Assembly: GCA_024644085.1 (NCBI GenBank)
Contig: JAHELS010000041.1
Coordinates: 1-35,164 of the forward strand
Direction: 5' to 3'
DNA from: Rhodopirellula sp.
Lineage (GTDB): Bacteria; Planctomycetota; Planctomycetia; Pirellulales; Pirellulaceae
DNA: 35,164 bases
Shown here piece by piece: positions 15,901 through 22,505 of this stretch. A program made the translations under genes and the position numbers. The first letter of the stretch is position 1. Each line of letters starts with the position of its first letter. Under the pieces are notes generated by a model. The model was not told where the DNA came from, ran no database searches, and saw only the letters and a program-made list of their open reading frames with translations.

Positions 15901-16188
15901 AAGCGACTCGACAACGTGTTCGTCGCTGACCTGGCCCAATTTCGCCAGGTCTGGCCCCAAAGGCGAGGCGGACTCGCCGCTGAGATGACAGATCGCGCAC
16001 GCCGCGGCCGACTTGTAGAAAACCAGCGCACCGCGCCGCGCGTCGCCCCGAAGCCTCACCTCGCGCGCAAGATAGCGGGCATCGGAGGACTTGAGCTGCT
16101 GCTCAAGCGTCGCGGGATGACGCAGCGTTTCTGCGTGCACGCCAACCGTAGCACACACGAGGCATAGAAAAACAAGCCGAAAAACCAT
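12937..16188 (-). CDS. Secreted diheme-type dehydrogenase with Planctomycete heme-binding domain
   Basis: A 1083-residue protein with a Sec signal (residues 1-19, cut after VHA). The first heme domain has CAICH (64-68), HPSKSIRKGYE and MMPEGLM (161-167), the pattern of the Planctomycetes/Verrucomicrobia-type heme-binding domain (TIGR02603). A second c-type site, CFNCH (238-242), lies in a mono-heme domain with MGPMTHLTP, a likely Met ligand. The middle part carries a beta-rich region, then a propeller related to sorbosone/glucose dehydrogenases (DFFPDGRMVVTTYGGDVWIV; GTPNGMGMLPDGR-like turn FRTPNGMGMLPDGR). The C-terminus resembles a beta-sandwich (about residues 985-1083). It probably oxidises a sugar or related compound in the periplasm and passes electrons through its hemes. 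The substrate is unknown. Confidence 0.85.
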   Translation of the reverse strand: MVFRLVFLCLVCATVGVHAETLRHPATLEQQLKSSDARYLAREVRLRGDARRGALVFYKSAAACAICHLSGESASPLGPDLAKLGQVSDEHVVESLLHPSKSIRKGYETQSVLTIDGQVWVGMIVRQDDKSMVLRVASDLNQDKVIPLENVEAVKRHDKSMMPEGLMTSLEELRDFYDLAKYIIEVAAGGPEAATALKPSAQQLAVRDDTKDLDHAGIISKLRDRDFQTGKSIYHGYCFNCHGSDGNTPSLPTARAFGSDRLKFGSDPHRMFLTLSRGNGLMGPMTHLTPKERYQVVHYVREAFMKPANPDYFQVNADYLSGLPRGTEDGTSVVQVDRDYGPALGSQLRRDYSSVLTVRLDDAAIAYDLHTMNQAAIWRGGFLDLSDTQHARDRGEGTAMPQGDEIAPLATWQWGHDGSLDYPRENLLPRGPLPKRWTDYHGHYLSGEKVVLSYAIDGREILEHPYSANGAIVHAIEIGPGEPLVLAVAEASGANRTVRFGKGFGGGIGFFPASERRQDVSVAVALAASSKENELEDFAIFRVLGDHQSMQWSVDSRKRLLLHIPADQKRRTIQVFRIEGHGDEAANRKVRAFRHVARSPRDFIGGGPPNWPSELQTTGTLGLEQGAYALDTLTLPDSTPWNTWFRTSALDFFPDGRMVVTTYGGDVWIVSGIDNELLNIRWKRFAAGLYEPFGVKVVDGDVYVTCKDRLTRLHDRDGNGEADFYESFSADTDVSVNFHAFNFDLQTDSEGNFYYAKSGHGGDSEIPGAVIKISPDGEQRELFCTGFRTPNGMGMLPDGRPTASDNQGQWTPASKISLLREGGFYGWVNNYSVPGKWSPGGGTIDLEKVVPPTTFDPPLVWMPQEFDNSSGGQLWADDPRWGPLSGRLLHTSFGKGWMSYAMIQEVGDVAQAAIIKLPFDFRTGIMRARVNPADGQVYATGLQGWNGNGRFGLQAGGVQRLRYRGKNLPMVTDCRVESDGLRIDFNFPLDPDSASDLGSYIAHHWNYHWRSDYGSDMYSPTTDEPGVEKINIESASLGSDGASVKLNIPGLKPVNQVHLIVNVKSRNGDSFEEEIYWTINRVP

Positions 16189-16234
16189 GGGGAGGTTGCC
16201 GCAAGGGTTGATTGTGGTGAATCCCGAGTTTACA

Positions 16235-16248
16235 CGTGATCGATCACG
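16235..16248. promoter_or_regulatory. 14-bp perfect palindrome upstream of the cytochrome gene
   Basis: CGTGATCGATCACG is self-complementary and lies 47-60 bp before the ATG at 16188. The position suits an operator for a dimeric regulator. It contains two GATC sites, so chance in a GC-rich genome remains possible. Confidence 0.4.
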
Positions 16249-16274
16249 CGGGGGCGATCAAGCCTTACGTCCGC

Positions 16275-16376
16275 GGGATGGTCAAGTGAATGGGATGGTC
16301 AAGTGAATGGGATGGTCAAGTGAATGGGATGGTCAAGTGAATGGGATGGTCAAGTGGACGGGAAAATCAAGTGAAG
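16275..16376. repeat. 17-bp tandem repeat array
   Basis: Four identical units GGGATGGTCAAGTGAAT start at 16275, 16292, 16309 and 16326. Two diverged units follow at 16343 (ending GGAC) and 16360 (GGGAAAATCAAGTGAAG). The perfect copies suggest recent expansion and a likely variable copy number. It lies in noncoding DNA. Confidence 0.92.
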
Positions 16377-16580
16377 ATGGTGTCGGGAGCGCGGACTCAC
16401 CACCTAATCGCGACAACCCTCTTAACCGCACGCAGAGCCGCGGAAGATCAACCGCGATCGCGTTATCCGCTGCCGATGCCGGTTCCTTCGTTGATGCGTG
16501 AGTCTAGGTTTTGGCAACATTGTCCTGGAACCGCGACAAATTGAGTTCCGCCAATCCGCCAACCGTGTGTCGCAAATACG

Positions 16581-17516
16581 ATGAACCCGCTCCTTCACGC
16601 CGCCTTGCTAACCCGGCTGGCAATCGCAACTCCTGCTCGCGGTTTGCGGCTGAAACGGCTCGCCGCCGAATCATGCGTGCCGGTCTGCGCGCTCTTTTAT
16701 CACAGGATTGCGGATTCCGTTCCCAATGATTGGACACTGTCACGCAAACAATTTCGCAAACATGTCGATTACTGCGTGAAGCATCTCGAAGTGGTTGATC
16801 TGGCCGAAGTCCAACGACGCGTCCGTGATCGCGACTCGAAAGATCGAGCGGTGACATTCACTTTTGATGATGGATACCGCGACAATTTTGACTTTGCGAT
16901 TCCGCTGCTGATCGAACGCGGCGTCCCATGCACTTACTTCGTGACAACGTCGCACATTCGCGACCAAATTGCTTTTCCCCACGACGAGCAAGCAGGCAGG
17001 CCGCTGGCCGCCAACACAGTCGCCCAGTTACGCGAAATGTCCGATGCGGGAATCGAGATCGGGTGTCACACGAGGCATCACGTCGATTTCAACAAAGTCC
17101 GAGATCGAAAAACGATCCGAGCTGAGATCATTGACGCCAAGTACGAATTGGAACAGATGATCGGACGCGAGGTGCGATATTTCGCGTTTCCTTACGGCCT
17201 TCCCGAGCAGCTGCGACAGGCCGCAATCGAAGCGGTCGCCGAGGCTGGATTCCTCGGATTCTGCAGCGCGTATGGTGGCTACAATCTCGTAGGAAGGGAT
17301 TCGTTCCACATCCGCCGTTTCCATGGCGACCGTGAATTCTCGAGGCTGAAGAACTGGTTGACCCTGGATCCCCGGAAGATAAAACGCGAGCCCGACGTCA
17401 CCTATCGATTGCCCGCGATCAATTCGCGGCTTGGCGCCGATGGGGAACCGGAGACTGGCGAAGCGGCGGCCGCCTCCTTTGCAGGGCTCGCCATTGGCAG
17501 CGAGATCGATGCCTAG
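16581..17516 (+). CDS. Polysaccharide deacetylase family protein (NodB domain, CE4)
   Basis: A 311-residue protein with the NodB-type metal-dependent deacetylase fold. Key motifs are VTFTFDDGY (TFDDG at 94-98, catalytic Asp and metal Asp), GCHTRHH (161-167, metal ligands His163 and His167) and FAFPYG (202-206). These enzymes remove N- or O-acetyl groups from chitin-like, peptidoglycan or capsular polysaccharides. The N-terminus (MNPLLHAALLTRLAIATPARG) is only mildly hydrophobic, so export is uncertain. The family includes cytoplasmic and membrane-linked members of exopolysaccharide clusters. No glycosyltransferases are nearby, so the substrate cannot be assigned. The ATG at 16581 is the first start after a frame closed upstream. 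Confidence 0.88.
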   Translation: MNPLLHAALLTRLAIATPARGLRLKRLAAESCVPVCALFYHRIADSVPNDWTLSRKQFRKHVDYCVKHLEVVDLAEVQRRVRDRDSKDRAVTFTFDDGYRDNFDFAIPLLIERGVPCTYFVTTSHIRDQIAFPHDEQAGRPLAANTVAQLREMSDAGIEIGCHTRHHVDFNKVRDRKTIRAEIIDAKYELEQMIGREVRYFAFPYGLPEQLRQAAIEAVAEAGFLGFCSAYGGYNLVGRDSFHIRRFHGDREFSRLKNWLTLDPRKIKREPDVTYRLPAINSRLGADGEPETGEAAAASFAGLAIGSEIDA

Positions 17517-17627
17517 CGTGGAAGGACGCGGGCGGCGGCCCACAGTGGCCCGGAAAACCTGAGGCGCCCGATTGCCGAGGTGCCAAAGGTGCCCAAGTGC
17601 CGAGCTCTTAGCCCGGCGGATAGAAAG

Positions 17628-17700
17628 AGGCGACGGTGGGATTCGAACCCACGAATAATGGATTTGCAATCCATCGCCTTAGCCACTTGGCCACGTCGCC
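17628..17700 (-). tRNA. tRNA-Cys (GCA)
   Basis: A 73-base cloverleaf on the minus strand. The acceptor arms GGCGACG and CGTCGCC pair fully, and the discriminator is U73, the identity base of tRNA-Cys. The anticodon stem ATGGA/TCCAT encloses the loop TTGCAAA with anticodon GCA (17665-17667). The T-arm contains GGTTCGAATCCC. CCA is not encoded. Confidence 0.97.
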
Positions 17701-17713
17701 TTGGGTTTTGCGC

Positions 17714-17742
17714 AAAGTAGAGAAAGAGTGTCGGGCAGTCAA
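17714..17742 (-). promoter_or_regulatory. Housekeeping promoter of tRNA-Cys
   Basis: On the minus strand, TTGACT (17742-17737) is followed after 17 bp by TACTTT (17719-17714). The first matches the -35 consensus at five of six bases; the -10 matches at three. Transcription would begin about 6 bp before the mature tRNA. No other promoter-like pair is visible here. Confidence 0.55.
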
Positions 17743-17946
17743 GATCGGCGGATTTTGCCGCATCGTCGCGGATATCCGGATTCGACGCTAGTATCGTCTC
17801 GGAGGTGACCCCCACTTGATCAGAGATCGCGAGAATCTGAGGGGTTCGCTAATCGCGGTCAAAAAGCAGGCCCGCCGGAGTGCGAGGAACCCAGTCACGA
17901 AATAGGCCAGGGCCGATACGCCGAGTTACCGCTGAAGGTCTTCCGA

Positions 17947-19443
17947 TCAATAGGTGCCCAGCTCCCGGCGCTCGACGCCGGAGAGCAGTTGCATCAGTGC
18001 AGCGCGTAATTCGCGGACCTTCAACGGCAAAGCGAGCATCTTGCGGTTTGGCCCGCGGCGGGCACCGCTGATCACCTGCGTTTGCCGTTTGTCGGCCAGC
18101 AGGATCGATGGTATTTCACAGGTGTGTTCATCGGAGGCAAACTTGTTGAAGGCCTCCATCGCCAATGAGCCAAGTTCGGCCGCACCGAAAATGACACAAT
18201 CGGCGGGCGGATCTTCGTCGGGATGGAACCGGTCGAGGGCGCGGTTCGGATCGGAAATCACCAACACACGATAGCCTCGCGACTTCAGCCGTTCTCGTAC
18301 GGCATTTTGCAGGGCTGCCTTTGATTCGACGAGCATCACGACGTAGCCCTCGCCCTCGTTGGTAGCGATTTCGTCGTCGTCGTGATGTTCCGTTCCCGGT
18401 TTGTCGGGATCGGCCGCGCGCACGGGTCGCTCGAGAACCTCGATCGCCTTTTTGATTTCCGCCTGCAGCGCGGCTGCCGATTGAATTCGCTTGTCAGGAT
18501 TGAATTCCATCGCCCGTTGCACAATGTGATTCGCCACGCCCGGCACGTCGGGTACTCGTTCGTGCAGCGGAACGATCTCCTGGAACCGCGAGACGTTCAA
18601 GCGGGCCAACCGATCGCGGGTTTCGGTCAGCGCTGGAGTGCCGGCAAGCATGTGGTAAAGCATGTTGCCGGCGAAATAGACATCGCTGCGCGGATCGTCT
18701 TTGCGAACGCCGGTCCCCCGTTCAAGAGCCGCGTAATCGATCGCACGGGCGTTGGGGCAATCCGCCATTTTCTCCGGGTTGTTGCGATCCGACAAAGCGG
18801 CCAATCCAAAGTCAACAAGCTTTGACTTGCCTTCGGAAGAAATCAGCACGTTGGACAACTTCAAGTCACGGTGGGCAATTCCCAACGAGGAGGCATAGGC
18901 AAGACCCGATGCGATCTCGTACATCAAACGAAGAGCCAGGTCGGCGGGAAGCTTGCCACGGATCTTGACCAATTCGCGCAGCGTTTGTCCCTCCACAAAC
19001 TCCATCACCAGGAAAGGATTGTGAGTGTCCGGGACGACATCAACAATGCTGACGATGTGAGGATGTCGGAGCTTGAGCCCCATGCGGCCCTCGCGCAAGA
19101 ACTGCTCGAGCTCTTTTACCTCGTCGCGAAACCGCTTCCGCAATACCTTGACCGCAAAAACTTCGCCCGCCTTCTCGGCGCGGTAAACACGCGCAAACGT
19201 ACCGGCCCCGATCAGATACAGAACCTTGTACTCGCCGTAAAAATATCCGTAGCGATCACCCTTGAGAATCTTGTCGGCCTGTAGCGTGGTGATCAAACCA
19301 TTCCGCTGCATCGACTTGATTGCATCTTGAAGCGTGTATTCTCCTGCGCCCAAATCGCCCAACGCTCGTTGAACGTCACGTCGATCGGCCAACCCGAGGT
19401 CCGAAACACGTTGGCCAAATGACTGCGGAGTAAAATCGTTCAT
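17947..19443 (-). CDS. Ser/Thr protein kinase with C-terminal pseudoreceiver-like domain
   Basis: From the ATG at 19443 this is 498 residues with no membrane segment. Residues 1-60 form a helical N-terminal region (QSFGQRVSDLGLADRRDVQRAL...). The Hanks-type kinase domain spans about 72-345: glycine loop GAGTFARVY (79-87), Lys99 in FAVKVL, HRDLKLSN (191-198) and DFG (211-213). After an acidic linker, residues about 370-490 look like a response-regulator fold (YVVMLVES...YRVLVISDPNRALDRF...ADCVIFGAAEL...LPLKVRELRAAL). However, the phospho-accepting Asp at the end of the third strand is absent (CVIFGA). It is therefore probably a degenerate receiver used for protein contacts. A GTG at 19473 is a less likely start. 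Confidence 0.88.
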   Translation of the reverse strand: MNDFTPQSFGQRVSDLGLADRRDVQRALGDLGAGEYTLQDAIKSMQRNGLITTLQADKILKGDRYGYFYGEYKVLYLIGAGTFARVYRAEKAGEVFAVKVLRKRFRDEVKELEQFLREGRMGLKLRHPHIVSIVDVVPDTHNPFLVMEFVEGQTLRELVKIRGKLPADLALRLMYEIASGLAYASSLGIAHRDLKLSNVLISSEGKSKLVDFGLAALSDRNNPEKMADCPNARAIDYAALERGTGVRKDDPRSDVYFAGNMLYHMLAGTPALTETRDRLARLNVSRFQEIVPLHERVPDVPGVANHIVQRAMEFNPDKRIQSAAALQAEIKKAIEVLERPVRAADPDKPGTEHHDDDEIATNEGEGYVVMLVESKAALQNAVRERLKSRGYRVLVISDPNRALDRFHPDEDPPADCVIFGAAELGSLAMEAFNKFASDEHTCEIPSILLADKRQTQVISGARRGPNRKMLALPLKVRELRAALMQLLSGVERRELGTY

Positions 19444-19718
19444 GACGTAAATGAGAGATGGAAGACAAGCCACGTCCGCCCTGCGACGCGCTGCGACGCC
19501 CCGCGGGACGTGCTGACAAGTGATATTCTACACAGCGAACCCCACGGCGGGTGGGACTGGACAAAAAGGTCCGATTTGAAACAACGCAGCCCCGAGCGTC
19601 GATCAATACATGCGCTACCGCGAGTCTCCGACTCACCCCAGTCTGGGCAAAACAACTCCATGCTGCGAGCAACTGCGGCTCCAATTGGCATGGACCAAAG
19701 ACAAAACCGCCTCGCCAC

Positions 19719-21716
19719 CTACATTCGCGGCACGACGTCGACACCGATCAACGACAGACCAAGCTGAAGCACGCGCCCGCAGAGGGTCACCAGCGTCAGT
19801 CGCGTCGCCTGGATTTGAGGAGTCTCAGCACGCAGCACGTGACAATTGTCATTGAACTTGGAATAGGCTTTCGCGGTATCCAAAAGGTAATCGACGAGCT
19901 GATTGGGGGCGTAATCCTTGTGGACGGCAAGCAAGGCCTCCTCGAGCTTGATCAACATCATTGCAAGGTTTCTTTCGGCAGGATGAGTCAGCAGCATGCC
20001 GTGCTCGTTGACCATTTCGATCACGTCTGATTCGCACTTTTCCGCATTCTCTAGAATCTTCTGCGTCCTGGCGAACGAATACTGGACATAGGCCGAAGTG
20101 TTGCCGTCGAGCGACACCATCTTTTCGAGACTGAATCGATAATCACTGGTCCGGTGATGACTCAAATCGGCGAACTTGATAGCGCCGATTCCGACCACCT
20201 CTGCAATCATTTCCTGTTCCGCGTGGTCCATCGGCGGATCAAAACCACTCAGCCGCTCCGGGTCGCAGACGACATGGCGCGCTCGCTCGACCGCATCATC
20301 AAGCAGACTTTCCAACCCGATCAGCGTTCCGCTGCGGGTCTTCATCGGGCGACCATCCTCGCCAAGAACAGTCCCGAAATTGACATGGACGAGCTTGACG
20401 TCTTCGAGACCGAAGTGGTGCGCGACCGCGAACAGTTTCTCGAAGTGTTCGCTCTGGCGGGTATCAACGACGTACAAGATCTCCGACGGATCAAACTGCT
20501 CGAGGCGATACTGCAATGTCGCCAGGTCGGTCGTCGCGTAGAGGTACGCACCATCTTGTTTGCGGACGATCATCGGAGCGTCAAATTCCGGCAAGAACAC
20601 GCAAACCGCGCCGTCGCTATCGCGCGCCAGGTCAACTTCTTGCAACTTCGAGACAACGTCCCCGAGCATCGAATGGTAAAAACTCTCGCCCAACGTGTGA
20701 TCAAATTTCACATCGAGACGATCGTAAATCCGGTTGATTTCGTCTTTGCAGTGCGGCAGAAACCTCTCCCAAAGAGCGATATTCTCTGGATCGTCCTGGT
20801 GAAGTTTCGCAGTTTCCTCCAGCACCGCGACGTCGACCCTCGGATGCTGCTGGGCTTTCGCCATCATCTCCGGATCTCGCTCGACCGCATCGATTTTTTC
20901 ACGCGTCGCTTCCAGCTCTGACCTGGCCGCAGCAAGACGTCGCTCGGCGGCCTTCACCGCTTTCTTCGCCTTTTTCTCCTGCTTTGCATCCGCTCGTTCC
21001 GCTTCGGCAACCGCCTGCTGTAGGAACTGTTGCGCCTCGCCGATCGCGGCCTCGAGGCGGTCCACAGCGGCAAGTGCCTTGCGGTATTCGATCAATTGAT
21101 TGACGAGCCGATACAGATTCGTCAGCTCTGTGACCGGATCGCGATCGACAACCTCTGCCTCGCCAAAGTGTTTGTAGCCGTAAATGATGATTCCAAACTG
21201 AGTCCCCCAGTCACCGAGATGGTTGTCGGTGACGACGTGATACCCCAGAAAGCGGAGTGTACGCGCCAATGCATCGCCGATGACGGTGCTACGGATGTGG
21301 CCGACATGCATCGGCTTGGCGACATTCGGTGAAGAAAAGTCAATCACGATTGACCGATCGCCCGGCGCCGAATCAACCGAGCAACGGGCGTCACCGAGCA
21401 TCGACTCAAGCGAGCCGATTAGAAACTCGTTCTTGACTGTCAAGTTCACGAAGCCGGGGCCGGCGACTTCCGGTACCTCGCAGACATCATCCACGTTCAA
21501 TGCTTCGACAATTTGTGCAGCAACCTCACGGGGATTCTTGCCGAGTTGTTTCGACAAAGGCATGGCGCAATTGGCCTGGTAATCACCATGTCGCGGGTCG
21601 GCCGTCGGACGTATCATCGAAGCAAAGCTTTCGATGTCGATTGTTGTTCCACCAAGTACGTCGCTGCTGCGAAGCGCCTCGGCAAACCGCTGCTGCAGCA
21701 AATTAGGAAGGTGCAT
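19719..21716 (-). CDS. argS: Arginyl-tRNA synthetase with coiled-coil insertion
   Basis: A 665-residue class I synthetase. The N-terminal Add1-like domain contains SKQLGKNPREVA and ends at FVNLTVK. The HIGH motif is HVGH (137-140) in NVAKPMHVGHIRSTVIGD, preceded by the ArgRS signature VIDFSSPNVAKP. DNHLGDWGTQFG follows. Further on come the catalytic-site block DGAYLYATTDLATLQYR, MKTRSGT (in place of KMSKS, as in many ArgRS) and the DALR anticodon-binding domain to the end (SRF-like AYVQYSFART...). It charges tRNA-Arg. Residues about 205-295 form an Ala/Glu/Lys-rich coiled coil not found in E. coli ArgS (577 residues), which explains the extra length. rsfS lies 79 bp upstream. Confidence 0.95.
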   Translation of the reverse strand: MHLPNLLQQRFAEALRSSDVLGGTTIDIESFASMIRPTADPRHGDYQANCAMPLSKQLGKNPREVAAQIVEALNVDDVCEVPEVAGPGFVNLTVKNEFLIGSLESMLGDARCSVDSAPGDRSIVIDFSSPNVAKPMHVGHIRSTVIGDALARTLRFLGYHVVTDNHLGDWGTQFGIIIYGYKHFGEAEVVDRDPVTELTNLYRLVNQLIEYRKALAAVDRLEAAIGEAQQFLQQAVAEAERADAKQEKKAKKAVKAAERRLAAARSELEATREKIDAVERDPEMMAKAQQHPRVDVAVLEETAKLHQDDPENIALWERFLPHCKDEINRIYDRLDVKFDHTLGESFYHSMLGDVVSKLQEVDLARDSDGAVCVFLPEFDAPMIVRKQDGAYLYATTDLATLQYRLEQFDPSEILYVVDTRQSEHFEKLFAVAHHFGLEDVKLVHVNFGTVLGEDGRPMKTRSGTLIGLESLLDDAVERARHVVCDPERLSGFDPPMDHAEQEMIAEVVGIGAIKFADLSHHRTSDYRFSLEKMVSLDGNTSAYVQYSFARTQKILENAEKCESDVIEMVNEHGMLLTHPAERNLAMMLIKLEEALLAVHKDYAPNQLVDYLLDTAKAYSKFNDNCHVLRAETPQIQATRLTLVTLCGRVLQLGLSLIGVDVVPRM

Positions 21717-21795
21717 GTGACAGAAATCGTCCGGTCGTTAAACGGCAACTGCTGTGATCCGGGGAATTCAGCGCAAGCCGCGGGTCATGGAGACG

Positions 21796-22308
21796 TCAGG
21801 GCGAGTTCTCTTCAAGCCCGAGGTCCGCCAACGGAATCCGTTTCCCATCGGCCCACAATGATTCAAGGTCGTAGTACTCGCGAGTCTCCTCGTCGAACAG
21901 ATGGATCACGACGCTGCCGTAATCGAGCACGATCCAACGACTTTCCTCGTAGCCTTCGATTCCCATCCGGTGGTCGCCCAGCTCCTTCTCCAATGCATCG
22001 TCGATCTGTTCGCTGATCGCGTGCAGTTGGCGACGGCTGGTGCCGGTCGCGAGAACGAAAAAATCAAATTCCGCGGATTGGGCACAGACGTCAATCACCA
22101 TCACGTCCTTGCCGTTGTTATCCAAGGCGACGCGAGCTGCGGCGGCAACGAGTTTCTTGGCGTGCTCGACCCCGCGATGCCGGATCCCGCGGGACGGACC
22201 CACCATGGGGTTCGCCTCGGCCGAATTCGCGTCGCCGGGCCGATCGCGAGTGATCGAGTCCACGGGTTTTTCGTTTGGGTCAGGATTAGGTGCGGGAGAC
22301 TTGGTCAT
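21796..22308 (-). CDS. rsfS: Ribosomal silencing factor RsfS
   Basis: From the ATG at 22308 this is 170 residues. Residues 1-45 are a polar, Pro/Asp-rich extension. The rest is the RsfS/Iojap domain: AARVALDNNGKDVMVIDV, FDFFVLATGTSRRQLHAISEQIDDAL, GIEGYEESRWIVLDYGSVVIHLFDEETREYYDLESLWAD. RsfS binds ribosomal protein L14 on the large subunit and blocks subunit joining when nutrients are short. The longer frame from 22395 adds 29 residues with no conserved look, so the downstream ATG is preferred. It sits between yidC and argS on the same strand, consistent with a translation-related cluster. Confidence 0.93.
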   Translation of the reverse strand: MTKSPAPNPDPNEKPVDSITRDRPGDANSAEANPMVGPSRGIRHRGVEHAKKLVAAAARVALDNNGKDVMVIDVCAQSAEFDFFVLATGTSRRQLHAISEQIDDALEKELGDHRMGIEGYEESRWIVLDYGSVVIHLFDEETREYYDLESLWADGKRIPLADLGLEENSP

Positions 22309-22453
22309 AAGCGAAGAGTCTAGTGGATTTGCCGCAGCTGTCACATTGATCCGATGTGGACATTCTCGCCCTGGACGCCACAGCCCGGTCCTCACCAGGA
22401 TTCACGGCGGTGCCGAGACCGAGAGATTGGACATTCAATCGCCCGGCGCAGTT

Positions 22454-22503
22454 CGGCGAATTCGCCGTTGATTCGGCCGTTTGGCTTCGGCAGGACCGCC
22501 TGC
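22454..22503 (-). terminator. Pair of GC-rich hairpins after yidC (possible 3' structure)
   Basis: Just after the yidC stop, GCAGG-CGGT-CCTGC can form a hairpin (22503-22490). Further on is the palindrome CGGCGAATTCGCCG (22467-22454), which folds with an AATT loop. Neither has a T-tract. They could slow transcription or protect the mRNA end before rsfS. Confidence 0.3.
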
Positions 22504-22505
22504 GG

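Larger units (their letters stand above)
16189..16580. other. Intergenic region between the cytochrome gene and the deacetylase gene
   Basis: A 392-bp gap between divergent genes. It holds a 14-bp palindrome (16235-16248), a 17-bp tandem repeat array (16275-16376) and about 200 bp with no feature I can support. Short frames at 16307 and 16341 are products of the repeats and are not genes. Confidence 0.7.

Noticed and set aside
17560..17610. GGCACC-rich direct repeats next to tRNA-Cys, resembling a sigma-54 element or an attachment site
   Set aside because: The GG to GC spacing fails, and no integrase or duplicated tRNA end is present in the window.
17513..17815. A 100-residue minus-strand frame across the tRNA
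   Set aside because: It reads through tRNA-Cys and its promoter.
19376..19744. A 122-residue minus-strand frame in the argS-kinase gap
   Set aside because: It overlaps the starts and ends of argS and the kinase gene, is Cys/Arg/Ser-rich without pattern and has no ribosome site.
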